A stretch of 18,820 bases of DNA, from NCBI GenBank assembly GCA_027007865.1, contig JALTEE010000357.1, forward strand, positions 1-18,820. Direction: 5' to 3'. The DNA is from a bacterium (GTDB lineage: Bacteria; UBP14; UBA6098; B30-G16). A program made the translations under genes and the position numbers. The notes beneath the pieces were generated by a model. The model saw only the letters and a list, made by a program, of their open reading frames with translations, had not been told where the DNA came from and did not search any database. Positions 7,548 to 15,669 of the stretch are shown in pieces. Within the stretch, counting starts at the first letter, position 1. Every line of letters begins with the position of its first letter.

Positions 7548-7605
7548 CCTGACGACGATGTATGATTGTGCTTTGTACATTTGTTTAATATTACTTAGAA
7601 AATAT

Positions 7606-7670
7606 CTGTGGGAAAGCCTTCTCGCAGATGGTAAAAGGAAGGCTTCCCATAGATAATAATGTCTTTTTTT
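7606..7670 (+). terminator. Strong hairpin terminator at the end of the ExbB-ExbD-TonB cluster
   Basis: CTGTGGGAA (7606-7614) pairs with TTCCCATAG (7644-7652) with one G-T pair, and after a single bulged A, GCCTTC (7616-7621) pairs with GAAGGC (7638-7643). That gives a 15-bp stem around a 16-nt loop, followed after nine bases by TCTTTTTTT ending at 7670. It is the clearest terminator in the window and separates the motor genes from the next TPR gene. Confidence 0.75.
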
Positions 7671-7741
7671 AGAATGAATTTATTCGAAATTTGGTTGTTT
7701 TTCAGACATAAGATTCACGACGAAAAAAACTTGGAGGCAAT

Positions 7742-10700
7742 ATGCGAAGGATAATCATTTTTGCTGCTCTAACACTGTTTATCGTGAGCGTTTTTGCTCA
7801 GGATGTAACTCTGTCGAGCGCTACATCGAAGTTCGATGAAGGAGTTAAAGCGTATCAAACTGGGAATCTTGAAGAAGCGCTTACCCCCTTTCAAGATGCT
7901 GCGGATATGTTGAACCAGCTTCTTCAAGGAGTGCTTTCCCCCGAAGATGAAGCATATACTAAATATTTCTATGCCACCGCGCAATACTATGTTGCGAGGA
8001 TAAGGAAAGACGGCTCGATGTTCGAGTCCGCAAGCAAGACATTTAACGAGGCTGCCGGTGCATTCAAAGGGATAGAAACGGTTGGCGAAGAATATGTCCG
8101 CTCGAAATACCTCCGCGCGATGTGCTCTTTTAGATTATACCAACTCGCAACTACCGAGCGAAATCAAGCGAAAATGCTCGACCAGGCTATCGGGGATTTC
8201 ACCGATTTCATATCGGATGAAGATGTGCAAAAGAATGCAAAGGATTTCCCCGACTACATCGATAATTCAAACTACTATATCGGATACTGCAAATATATGC
8301 TGGGATACTTAAAAAGTTTCAATCCTGCGCAATATTCTTCGGCAAAGAAATTATATGATGAAGCTCTGAATTCTTTTGACGAGGCAAAAAAGGCGAGTGA
8401 TGAGCGGATGAGTCTCGCCGCTTCATATATGGAAGCAGGAACCCATTATCTTATAGCGAGATTGTATATGCGTGTGAGCGAAAATGACTGGGGGAAAACA
8501 TACAAATTATCCTCGAAAGCAAGAAATGCAGCGGTAGAAGAAGAACTCAACGCATCCATTGATGAACTTGGAAAGATGATTTCCGCGGCGGGAACGCAAA
8601 AAGACCTGCAACTGATGGGTAAAGTCAGTAAACTCATCGATATGGTTACGCTCGGCTCTGTCGGAGAAAAAGACAAATTGAACGATGCTATGGGACAGAT
8701 GACGGATATGAGAGACAATGCCAAGTATGGCGGAGAAATGCTGATACGAATTGCAGATGCATCCCTTCTCAATTATTTGATTTTCAATGGTGCTCAAAAA
8801 ACGGTATTGAACAATATGGGAAGAATTGCCAGCAAAATCCCCGATGCTCTCTATTGGGCTGGATGGGTGCAATACATTCAAGGTGATTACAGTGATGCGA
8901 ATGGGAAGTTCGGTTCGTTCGCTTCAAAGGTCGAGTCCGATAGGTCGACGCGGGCAAAGGAATTGCTTGCCGATGCGAAATTCCGTCAGGCTGAATGTCT
9001 TTTTTGGCTCGGTGTGAAGCAGGGGAATCTTGCGCTACTGACGCAAGCAGATAACATCTATACTGCTCTTTCGAACCCGCAGGGGAAATACTATGAACTT
9101 CTCACAAAAGATACACGAGACATCGTTTCAATCAGGCAATTTTTGATAGGCATAGAGAGCAGTCTCGGCAAGGAAAAAGGTGTTGGGGTTTTAGATGGTG
9201 CTATGGCTCTTGCGGGATTGCAACTTCCTCGCGATGCGGAAAAATATTTGAGTGTAGGTAAATACTTTTTACAGAAAGGAATCGAAACAGCGGCAGAAGA
9301 GCGGCAGACAGCGGTGCGTTTCGCAACCTATGCATTCGACAAGGTTATAAATGCCGGTGTTTCTGGCGATATAAAGAATAGGGCGCGCTTTATGAAAGGT
9401 GTCGCACTCGTGAAACTCGCCGCGGCTCAGGAAAAAAGCGAAGCGACAAAAACCGTATCCGATGCAGAAGCTGTTCTAAACCAGTGCACATCGCCTTATA
9501 AAGACGAGGCAAAATATGTTGTGGGAAGAGGATATTTTAATATAAATTCCTATGATAAAGCGACATCGATATTACAATCATTGAAAGGGAAAGGACATAT
9601 CCGTGCGGCATATACTTATGCTATTATTCAGGAGGAAAAGAAGAACAATAGTGCTGCTGCGAAAGCATTGGGACAGATAAAAGCCACAATAAAGGACAGA
9701 ACGAATTATCTGTATCAAAAAGCCGACCTCGAATTGTCTAAGATTCCGGGTGGTGCTTCACAGGCGAGTGGCGCAAGTTCTCTGCCAAAGTTCAAAGAAC
9801 CGCCGATGACTTATGAAAACCTCGTGGATGAGGAGCAAGAGCGTGCGAGAAAGAAAGCAGAGGCGAAATACATCTGGCAGCGTTCGTCGAGGTTCAAGGA
9901 TGTGCCGGATATCGATGATTTAATTCCCGATAAGCCACCGGAGACAAGCGTAAGCCTCGAAATCGCAATAGAACCGTCCGGAGGTGAGGAAAACATTCTT
10001 ATAGACGGAAAAGAAGGGCTTGCTAATCTTGTGGAAACATCGATTTATAAACTCACGCTGAACCGCGGCACACATAAGGTCGTTGTGAAGAAAAAAGGGT
10101 TTTATATGTTGACCAAAGACATCAAAGTCAGTAAATCGGAACGAATTACTCTTACTCTGAACAAGGCAGTGCGATATACAAAAACAGGCGAACTATCAGG
10201 AACAAAAAATGCACTCGCTGTGGCAACGGATAGCAATAATATATTCGTCGCAGATGCAAAGAAACAAATGATAGTCCAATTCGACAAAAAGGGCGGAAAA
10301 ATCGCAGCGTTCAAATACGGCGACCTCGACATCGGTTCCGTCGCTGGAATGGCGCTCGATGAGGATTTGCTGATAATCACTGACCCGGAGAAAAATCAGG
10401 TTGTTGCTGTGACGATATCGGCTGAAGCGGAAGAAGAAACTACAGCAGAGGAAGGTTCTTCGTCCGATATTAGTGATACTAGTGATACCACCAGTGGTGC
10501 AGAAGAGAGCAAAGACACATCAAAAACTACATCTACAGCGGCAGCGACATCGAAGAAAAAGATTAAGAAAACAATAATCGCATACAGCGGGGAAACCTAT
10601 GGTTCCGCACCGCTTTCGAGGCCTGCTGGAATCGCAGTTTCAGGTGGAAAATATTTCATTGTCGATGCTGGAAATGCACGAGTCCTCGTATTCGAAGGCT

Positions 10701-11101
10701 CATCGTTTCGAAAAGAAATCGGCACAGAAAAACTCGTTCATCCGATAGATGTATCTGTGGGTGGAGATTTACTATATGTGGCGGACATTGGACTTAGGGA
10801 AATTGTTCAATTTACCGTCGCTGGTGAATTTAAAAACGAATTCGAACTTAGTCAGCAGACGCAGCCCGACGGAGTGTATGTCAGTCCCGAAGGATTTGTT
10901 TTTGTATCTGACTTCGTGTTGAGCAATATAATAAAATACACTGCCGATATGAAACCTCTTTCCGTTGCAGCCACCGATGTTGTTGCGCCGAGAAGTATAT
11001 CGCAAATTGGGAGCGGACCCGAGGCTGTGGTTTATGTAGCAGATAATGCAGGACTTACATTATTGAAGGGAAGTTGGGACAACATATATACGCCCGAATA
11101 A
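7742..11101 (+). CDS. Large exported TPR / PEGA-like / NHL beta-propeller protein
   Basis: An 1119-residue protein with a signal peptide (1-20, ending VSVFAQ). Residues about 24-690 are helical and TPR-like (for example KFDEGVKAYQTGNLEEALTP at the start), with many Ala, Lys and Tyr residues. About 730-805 is PEGA-like: EIAIEPSGGEENILIDGKEG, then LNRGTHKVVVKKKGF; the PEGA residues themselves are not kept. From about 812 to 1115 there are roughly six NHL-type blades, recognised by recurring VADA/ITDP/IVDAGNARVLVF/VADIGLREIVQF motifs. The propeller is interrupted by a low-complexity Glu/Ser/Thr stretch followed by Lys (about 893-943). TPR and propeller parts usually hold protein partners; it may be a periplasmic or surface scaffold for the motor upstream, as a TPR gene follows TonB2 in Vibrio. 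That role is inferred from position only. The ribosome-binding site is GGAGG at 7733-7737. Confidence 0.82.
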   Translation: MRRIIIFAALTLFIVSVFAQDVTLSSATSKFDEGVKAYQTGNLEEALTPFQDAADMLNQLLQGVLSPEDEAYTKYFYATAQYYVARIRKDGSMFESASKTFNEAAGAFKGIETVGEEYVRSKYLRAMCSFRLYQLATTERNQAKMLDQAIGDFTDFISDEDVQKNAKDFPDYIDNSNYYIGYCKYMLGYLKSFNPAQYSSAKKLYDEALNSFDEAKKASDERMSLAASYMEAGTHYLIARLYMRVSENDWGKTYKLSSKARNAAVEEELNASIDELGKMISAAGTQKDLQLMGKVSKLIDMVTLGSVGEKDKLNDAMGQMTDMRDNAKYGGEMLIRIADASLLNYLIFNGAQKTVLNNMGRIASKIPDALYWAGWVQYIQGDYSDANGKFGSFASKVESDRSTRAKELLADAKFRQAECLFWLGVKQGNLALLTQADNIYTALSNPQGKYYELLTKDTRDIVSIRQFLIGIESSLGKEKGVGVLDGAMALAGLQLPRDAEKYLSVGKYFLQKGIETAAEERQTAVRFATYAFDKVINAGVSGDIKNRARFMKGVALVKLAAAQEKSEATKTVSDAEAVLNQCTSPYKDEAKYVVGRGYFNINSYDKATSILQSLKGKGHIRAAYTYAIIQEEKKNNSAAAKALGQIKATIKDRTNYLYQKADLELSKIPGGASQASGASSLPKFKEPPMTYENLVDEEQERARKKAEAKYIWQRSSRFKDVPDIDDLIPDKPPETSVSLEIAIEPSGGEENILIDGKEGLANLVETSIYKLTLNRGTHKVVVKKKGFYMLTKDIKVSKSERITLTLNKAVRYTKTGELSGTKNALAVATDSNNIFVADAKKQMIVQFDKKGGKIAAFKYGDLDIGSVAGMALDEDLLIITDPEKNQVVAVTISAEAEEETTAEEGSSSDISDTSDTTSGAEESKDTSKTTSTAAATSKKKIKKTIIAYSGETYGSAPLSRPAGIAVSGGKYFIVDAGNARVLVFEGSSFRKEIGTEKLVHPIDVSVGGDLLYVADIGLREIVQFTVAGEFKNEFELSQQTQPDGVYVSPEGFVFVSDFVLSNIIKYTADMKPLSVAATDVVAPRSISQIGSGPEAVVYVADNAGLTLLKGSWDNIYTPE
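10471..10488 (+). repeat. Two tandem copies of a 9-base unit in the low-complexity linker
   Basis: TAGTGATAC occurs twice without a gap, encoding ISDTSDT in the linker between propeller blades. It is in frame and may vary in copy number by slippage. Confidence 0.6.
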
Positions 11102-11168
11102 TCGAACAACAGAAATGGAGACGGTGAAAATAAAAAAGAATACGCAATCACCGCAGGCAAATATTTTT

Positions 11169-11202
11169 GGGGAAATCTCATCCGAGGGATTGGGGTTTCC
11201 CC
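11169..11202 (+). terminator. Intergenic hairpin, possible terminator
   Basis: GGGGAAA (11169-11175) pairs with TTTCCCC (11196-11202), with an inner ATCC/GGAT pairing (11180-11183 and 11187-11190). It lies between two TPR genes. Only a broken T-rich stretch follows (CTATTTAGTT), so termination may be partial and the downstream gene may still be reached. Confidence 0.45.
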
Positions 11203-11222
11203 TATTTAGTTAAAGTTAAAAA

Positions 11223-12731
11223 ATGCAGAATAATCGAATAGAACATAAATCTTATAAAGGAAACACTCTGCTTCTATTCATTTTATTTTTCCTATCGATT
11301 TTTAACGGTTCATCTTTTGCCGTTTCTCTCGAAGAACTTGAAAAATGGTCGCACGACAACTTTTGGGGACACTATACTCCGCCGGAAAGTCTCGAGACCG
11401 AACAATATATATCTATGGCTTGCGGAGATTGGCAGGTTGCTGCATACATTTTCGCTGCAAAATCATTCGTTCGATTCAATACAATCGATTCTGCACTATT
11501 GGATATATCCTATTGTATCGGGAAGTCGGGAGATATAAACGATGCTGAGGAAGCATTACTCCGAGCAGAAAAAATATATAGCGCCCAAAATTCTCAGGTA
11601 GCATATATGGATGCGATGTTAGAGATATGGTCTGGGAATCCGGATAGAGCGAGAAGAATATTGCGCGCAGCGCTAAAAAAACAGAAAACAGATTATAAAA
11701 AAAAATATTTGCAGACCGCTCTCGGAATTGCTAATGTTTTGAGCGGGAATTTGTCGAAAGGTTTCAAATGGTTTCGCATTGCGGATGATGTTTCAAAAGC
11801 AGGAACTGGAACACCCGATTTTGAAGCGCGAATTTTCGGGCAAAGTGTGAGATATGGGTCTGTCATCGGGAGTCTTTATGTGCGGCAATATTTCGGTCGT
11901 CCATCGGTTATTTTGCGCATTCGACCGATATTCAAATGGAGCGACGGCTCGCAATATAATGCCGACCCGCTCACAATCGAGCAGGTGTCGCAGATATTTT
12001 CATCGCCTTATTTCCAATTGGGAACGGAGCGCACCGGTGAAATCGTTATTCCAAGATGGCAGGGAATACCCGTAGGCGGCGAAATCGACATCTGGATTGT
12101 TCATCTCGACGAGAACGAGACACTCGATTCGAACTATGTCGTCGTTTCCGGACGATTGCGAGGTTTTCCGCCCGCAGACAGTTTCGATATCGCCGTAAAA
12201 AATCTGAGGAAGAATGCAATCCGAACCTGGTTCGACACATTGATGGTGAAAATCTCGAATATCGACCAGCCGTTCTGGCATTTTATATTGTCGTATCGAA
12301 TTTCATCCGACCTTGCCGATTCGAGCCGCTGGGATGAAGGCATCAATATTGCCGATTCGTTGATAGGAAATGCGCCCTTTCTGAGAGAACTGTATTTATG
12401 GCGTGGAGCATTTTCGCTGTTCGAGAAAAATTACGATGAAGCATATCGATATTTCATCGCTCCGCTGCACAGCGATTCTTGCGATGTCAATTCGCTGTTC
12501 GATGCGGGCATAGCGAAATATTTTCTCGGAGAATACGATGTTGCGGAATCGTTGTGGCTTCGCTCAATCGATTGTGATGAAGATTTCGCTCCGCCGCAAA
12601 TGGCGCTCGGGGTTTTGTATCAGGATAAAAAATTCGACTATAACAAGGCAAAAAAACACTATCTGGAATATTTGAAACTGTCCGATTTTTTGAAGGAGGA
12701 GGTTGAAAGTTGGCTGCAAGAAATGGAATAA
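11223..12731 (+). CDS. Exported TPR protein with a central beta-rich domain of unknown family
   Basis: A 502-residue protein that I cannot assign to a named family. Its N-terminus has a long polar stretch, a hydrophobic core (about 15-28) and an FA-VS cleavage-like site near residue 33, so it is probably exported. Residues about 65-215 are TPR-like helices (DINDAEEALLRAEKIY, SGNPDRARRILRAALKK). About 217-325 are beta-rich with PRWQGIPVGGEIDIWIVHLD and resemble no domain I know. Residues about 368-490 return to TPR (ELYLWRGAFSLFEKNYDEAY, FLGEYDVAESLWLRSI). The start lacks a clear ribosome-binding site (TTAAAAAATG), so a later start cannot be excluded. Its 3' end overlaps the SbcD-type gene by 22 bases. 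The neighbouring TPR gene makes a shared envelope role plausible. Confidence 0.75.
   Translation: MQNNRIEHKSYKGNTLLLFILFFLSIFNGSSFAVSLEELEKWSHDNFWGHYTPPESLETEQYISMACGDWQVAAYIFAAKSFVRFNTIDSALLDISYCIGKSGDINDAEEALLRAEKIYSAQNSQVAYMDAMLEIWSGNPDRARRILRAALKKQKTDYKKKYLQTALGIANVLSGNLSKGFKWFRIADDVSKAGTGTPDFEARIFGQSVRYGSVIGSLYVRQYFGRPSVILRIRPIFKWSDGSQYNADPLTIEQVSQIFSSPYFQLGTERTGEIVIPRWQGIPVGGEIDIWIVHLDENETLDSNYVVVSGRLRGFPPADSFDIAVKNLRKNAIRTWFDTLMVKISNIDQPFWHFILSYRISSDLADSSRWDEGINIADSLIGNAPFLRELYLWRGAFSLFEKNYDEAYRYFIAPLHSDSCDVNSLFDAGIAKYFLGEYDVAESLWLRSIDCDEDFAPPQMALGVLYQDKKFDYNKAKKHYLEYLKLSDFLKEEVESWLQEME
12693..12702 (+). promoter_or_regulatory. Ribosome-binding site that selects a TTG start for the SbcD-type gene
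   Basis: AAGGAGGAGG lies 7 bases before the TTG at 12710, inside the end of the upstream TPR gene. No in-frame ATG lies nearby; the next in-frame Met comes after the first metal-binding motif. The site therefore decides the start. Confidence 0.75.
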
Positions 12732-13885
12732 TCGGATTTATTCACACGGCGGATTGGCATCTCGGACTGACGAGAAATTCGCTGAGAGATAGAAACGGTA
12801 TTCCGTTGGAGTTCGGCTGGATAAAAAATTCCGCTATGGAATTGGTGGATTATGTGAGAGCAAACGGGATAGAACTCGTTCTTATGTGCGGCGACATACT
12901 CCACAGCAGCAATCCATCGCCGACTGTGGAAAATATTCTCGCAGAAATTTTCGATAAAATCACCGACAGCGGAGCGAAAATAGTATATATGCTCGGAAAT
13001 CACGAGATACCCGGCTGGGGAGACCATCCCGCAAGAATTTACGACACGCTGAATGTGCCGAATGTAATTATCGCAGACGAAATAGCGGTTCATAAATTAA
13101 ATCTCGACGGCAAAATCGTTCAGATTGCGACGATTCCGAGCAACTCGATGCAGGAAATGTCATTCGAAGATGCGCTAAAAATAATCCGCGACGAACTCGC
13201 ACCCGGCTTGCCTGCCATTCTTATGTCGCACATTTTTATAGACGGAGCAAAACTTTCTGGCAGCGATATATCTCGCCTGCCAAACGAATCGCACATTTCG
13301 CCGATTGTGATAAATCATCTGCCGTTTCAATATATTGCGCTCGGGCATATTCATCGCTATCAGAAAATTTTTTCCGAACCACCTGCAATATATTCGGGAA
13401 GTTTGCAGCGCGTTACATTTGCAGAAGAAAACGAAACAAAAGGATTTGTGGATGTCAAAATTATTCCCGAAGATGAAAATTTCAAGACGCAGTGGCATTT
13501 TATTCCTGTGCATTCGACAAAATTTATCACGGCGGATATAGATATTCGAGGTATCAAAGATGCGGAAGAATATATGATTAGTAGAATTTCCTCATTGTCG
13601 CTCGACGGCGCTATGGTCAGAATAAGAATTTATCGCAGAATCGACGATGTAAAAGTTTCTCTGCCGCGAATCAGAAAATTAGGGAAAGAACTCGGTGCAA
13701 TTTCAGTGAGAATCGAAGATAAAATCGATAGGGACAAAAATCGAGTGGATATCGAAGAGATAAAGCCGTCGGGCGACATCGCTGCCGATGTGGAAAAATA
13801 TATAAAATCGCAGACGCCTCACCTCGTCGATAAAAGCGAAAAAATTCTGAAAACGATAGATGAATTGGAACGGGAAATCGGCTGA
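12710..13885 (+). CDS. sbcD: SbcD/Mre11-type metallophosphoesterase DNA nuclease
   Basis: A 391-residue protein of the Mre11/SbcD nuclease family. The five metal-binding motifs are all visible in order: ADWHLG (Asp15, His17), CGDILH (Asp62), GNHE (Asn97, His98), SH (His174) and GHIH (His213, His215). Residues beyond about 270 form the usual capping domain and helical tail. With SbcC (Rad50) it cuts hairpins and processes double-strand DNA ends, using manganese. No sbcC is next to it here: the TPR gene precedes it, with a 22-base overlap, and ribD on the other strand follows. The third motif has Glu in place of Asp (GNHE not GNHD), which is seen in several members of the superfamily. The symbol follows the motifs; a paralogous metallophosphoesterase of another role is the main alternative. 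Confidence 0.85.
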   Translation: MAARNGIIGFIHTADWHLGLTRNSLRDRNGIPLEFGWIKNSAMELVDYVRANGIELVLMCGDILHSSNPSPTVENILAEIFDKITDSGAKIVYMLGNHEIPGWGDHPARIYDTLNVPNVIIADEIAVHKLNLDGKIVQIATIPSNSMQEMSFEDALKIIRDELAPGLPAILMSHIFIDGAKLSGSDISRLPNESHISPIVINHLPFQYIALGHIHRYQKIFSEPPAIYSGSLQRVTFAEENETKGFVDVKIIPEDENFKTQWHFIPVHSTKFITADIDIRGIKDAEEYMISRISSLSLDGAMVRIRIYRRIDDVKVSLPRIRKLGKELGAISVRIEDKIDRDKNRVDIEEIKPSGDIAADVEKYIKSQTPHLVDKSEKILKTIDELEREIG

Positions 13886-13903
13886 AAAACTTATCATTTC
13901 AGC
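13881..13903. terminator. Hairpin between convergent sbcD and ribD
   Basis: GCTGAAA (13881-13887) pairs with TTTCAGC (13897-13903) around a 9-nt loop. It spans the sbcD stop codon and stands 11 bases past the ribD stop on the other strand, so it could end transcripts from both sides. No T run of useful length is present on either strand. Confidence 0.4.
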
Positions 13904-13914
13904 GAAAGCGGAAA

Positions 13915-15045
13915 TCAGGAATTGTTTAACATCGATGAACTATCGCTATCAAACAGCGGTTTCCCTGTGATTATAATATCCACACCGCTTTTTTCCATTT
14001 CAACATCGTCCAATTTCAGCGCTTTGTCTATGCTCTTCGCTATTTCCGTTCCGATAGCTGAAATTCCGGTGTTTCCTACGATTTTCGGCGCGATAATCGC
14101 ATAAATTCTGTCGGCGATTTTTTCGGAAATTGCGCTGCCGATAAGTTTCGAGCCGCCTTCGAGCAGCGCGGATGTGTATCCTTCCGATGCGAGTTTCCGC
14201 AAAACCCACAGTAGAGAAATTTTGCCGTTATTATCGGGTTTCGCGTAAAATATTTCGACATTGCTTTGCGGAGCGCCAAAAACAAACGGATTTTTGAGCG
14301 GCGTTATAAAAATCGTTCTCGCTGCGTTGTCGGAGAACAAATCATAGTCCGCTCTAATCGGTTTTTTGCCGCCGATGATAATTCTGACCGGGTTTCGTCC
14401 GCGGATTTTCCGCACCGTCAATTTCGGATTATCCGCAGAAAGCGTTCCCGAACCGATTATCACAGCATCGTAAATATTTCGCAGTTTGTGAGCAAATTTT
14501 AGAGATTTTTCAGATGAAATCCACCTCGACGAGCCATCTTTCGCTGCGATTTTCCCGTCGAGCGACTGCGCCCATTTTACCGCGAGAAATGCGCGCTTTT
14601 TCGTAATAAATGTCGCAAAATTCTCGACCAACCGTTTCGCTTCGCGTTCTATAATTCCCGTCGCAACATCGATGCCGCCGTCTTTTAGAATTTTTACGCC
14701 GTTTCCGTTCACGAGCGGGTTCGGGTCGAGCGTGCCGATAATGACTCGCGCAAATTTTTCCGACACGATTAGATCGGCGCAAGGCGGTGTTTTGCCATAA
14801 TGAGAACACGGTTCGAGCGTGACATATATCGTTGCATTGCGGAAATTGGAAAAACCTTTTTTGTGCGCATCGGCTATCGCTTCGACTTCTGCGTGAGGCA
14901 TTCCCGCTTTTTTGTGCCATCCTTTGCCGATAATTTCGCCGTTCTCGACAATCACAGCGCCGACAGGCGGGTTCGGAGATGTCCGTCCGAGACCTTTTGT
15001 CCCCAGACGAAGCGCGATGCGCATATATCTTTCATCGTCGGTCAT
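13915..15045 (-). CDS. ribD: Bifunctional riboflavin biosynthesis deaminase/reductase RibD
   Basis: A 376-residue protein. Its N-terminal half is a zinc-dependent deaminase (about 1-145) with PNPPVGAVIV, the catalytic HAE (His51, Glu53) and the zinc cysteines in EPCSHYGKTPPC (Cys80, Cys89). Its C-terminal half is the NADPH-dependent reductase, opening AFLAVKWAQSLDGKIAAKDG, with LLEGGSKL further on. It converts the pyrimidine made by GTP cyclohydrolase II, in two steps, toward riboflavin, in the cytoplasm. I chose the ATG at 15045 (MTDDERYMRIALRLG) because it matches the start of known RibD; a TTG at 15081 would add 12 residues not expected in the family. Length is normal. No other rib gene is in the window and no FMN riboswitch is seen upstream. 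Confidence 0.95.
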   Translation of the reverse strand: MTDDERYMRIALRLGTKGLGRTSPNPPVGAVIVENGEIIGKGWHKKAGMPHAEVEAIADAHKKGFSNFRNATIYVTLEPCSHYGKTPPCADLIVSEKFARVIIGTLDPNPLVNGNGVKILKDGGIDVATGIIEREAKRLVENFATFITKKRAFLAVKWAQSLDGKIAAKDGSSRWISSEKSLKFAHKLRNIYDAVIIGSGTLSADNPKLTVRKIRGRNPVRIIIGGKKPIRADYDLFSDNAARTIFITPLKNPFVFGAPQSNVEIFYAKPDNNGKISLLWVLRKLASEGYTSALLEGGSKLIGSAISEKIADRIYAIIAPKIVGNTGISAIGTEIAKSIDKALKLDDVEMEKSGVDIIITGKPLFDSDSSSMLNNS

Positions 15046-15144
15046 ATCATACAATGAAAATCTTATAGTGGAATTATGCAATAAATTTATATTGCGAAGG
15101 CGGGATATTATTGTAGGTTGTGTGAAATAAATTTGCGTGTATCT
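15046..15144. promoter_or_regulatory. Divergent intergenic region with an inverted repeat
   Basis: This 99-base gap must hold promoters for ribD (minus) and the VanZ-like gene (plus). It contains GCAATA (15078-15083) and TATTGC (15090-15095) around AATTTA, a possible operator or hairpin. Neither gene has a clear ribosome-binding site here. I cannot place -10/-35 boxes with confidence. Confidence 0.35.
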
Positions 15145-15525
15145 ATGAAAAAACGAAAATTCCCATATTTTACCGTGCTTCTTGCAATTATAGCGGTTGC
15201 AATATTCTTGCTATCGTCCTATCCGATGCCAAAGAAACAACTGCCTATTCCATTTCTCGACAAAATATATCATTTCATCGCATTCTGCGTATTTGCGGCG
15301 CTTTCATACGGTTCGCTGTGTGAAAATAATGTTAGGAAAAGAATTGTCCTGTGGACATTGTCGATAAGTGCATTCTATGGCGCTGCAATCGAGATATATC
15401 AATATTTCGTGCCGTATCGGGAATGCTCGTTTTGGGATTGGCTTGCAGATTTGGCAGGAGCGGTAGTTGCCGCAATTATAGTATCGAAAATAATGCCATA
15501 TCGAAATAAAATAGATGTTCAATAA
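15145..15525 (+). CDS. VanZ-like integral membrane protein
   Basis: A 126-residue membrane protein with about four hydrophobic segments (about 8-26, 39-58, 69-89 and 101-119). It carries VanZ-family features: DKIYHFIAFCVFAALSYG and then AAIEIYQYFVPYRECSFWDW followed by LADLAGAVVAA. VanZ-like proteins are small membrane proteins; VanZ itself gives teicoplanin resistance in Gram-positives, but most homologues have no established role, so resistance should not be inferred. I took the ATG at 15145 (MKKRKFPYF); a TTG at 15118 in frame would add nine polar residues. No strong ribosome-binding site is present. It is transcribed away from ribD. Confidence 0.8.
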   Translation: MKKRKFPYFTVLLAIIAVAIFLLSSYPMPKKQLPIPFLDKIYHFIAFCVFAALSYGSLCENNVRKRIVLWTLSISAFYGAAIEIYQYFVPYRECSFWDWLADLAGAVVAAIIVSKIMPYRNKIDVQ

Positions 15526-15539
15526 TGTTCAAAATGTTC
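15515..15539 (+). repeat. Three direct copies of ATGTTC at about 10-base spacing
   Basis: ATGTTC starts at 15515, 15525 and 15534, overlapping the VanZ stop codon. The spacing is close to one helical turn, as for a protein-binding array, but the first copy is coding and chance is possible. Confidence 0.4.
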
Positions 15540-15612
15540 CTCGATGAGCAGGCAAAATAATTATTGCAAATTACGGGGAACTCGGTTTATTTAGACCGTG
15601 CGCTATTTGGGT

Positions 15613-15652
15613 AATTGGTATGATTATTGCTCCAATGGTGAAGAAACCAATT
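15613..15652 (+). promoter_or_regulatory. Leader with alternative pairings before the lipoprotein gene
   Basis: AATTGGT (15613-15619) can pair with ACCAATT (15646-15652), just before the ribosome-binding site, or its ATTGG core can pair with CCAAT at 15632-15636. The two pairings exclude each other. This makes a small regulated leader possible; no known riboswitch consensus is recognised. Confidence 0.3.
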
Positions 15653-15653
15653 T

Positions 15654-15663
15654 AAGGAGGAGG
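15654..15663 (+). promoter_or_regulatory. Ribosome-binding site that fixes the lipoprotein start
   Basis: AAGGAGGAGG lies 6 bases before the ATG at 15670. The same frame stays open upstream to 15598, but that start has no such site and would bury the lipoprotein signal peptide inside the protein. Confidence 0.8.
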
Positions 15664-15669
15664 TGTTTT

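Noticed and set aside
11115..11213. A 32-codon small open frame between the two TPR genes
   Set aside because: No ribosome-binding site, and its second half is the intergenic hairpin, so the open frame is probably accidental.
15046..15144. FMN riboswitch before ribD
   Set aside because: The gap is too short for the full FMN element and I see none of its conserved blocks.
15598..15669. Upstream extension of the lipoprotein gene by 24 codons
   Set aside because: The strong AAGGAGGAGG site at 15654-15663 and the signal peptide both place the start at 15670.
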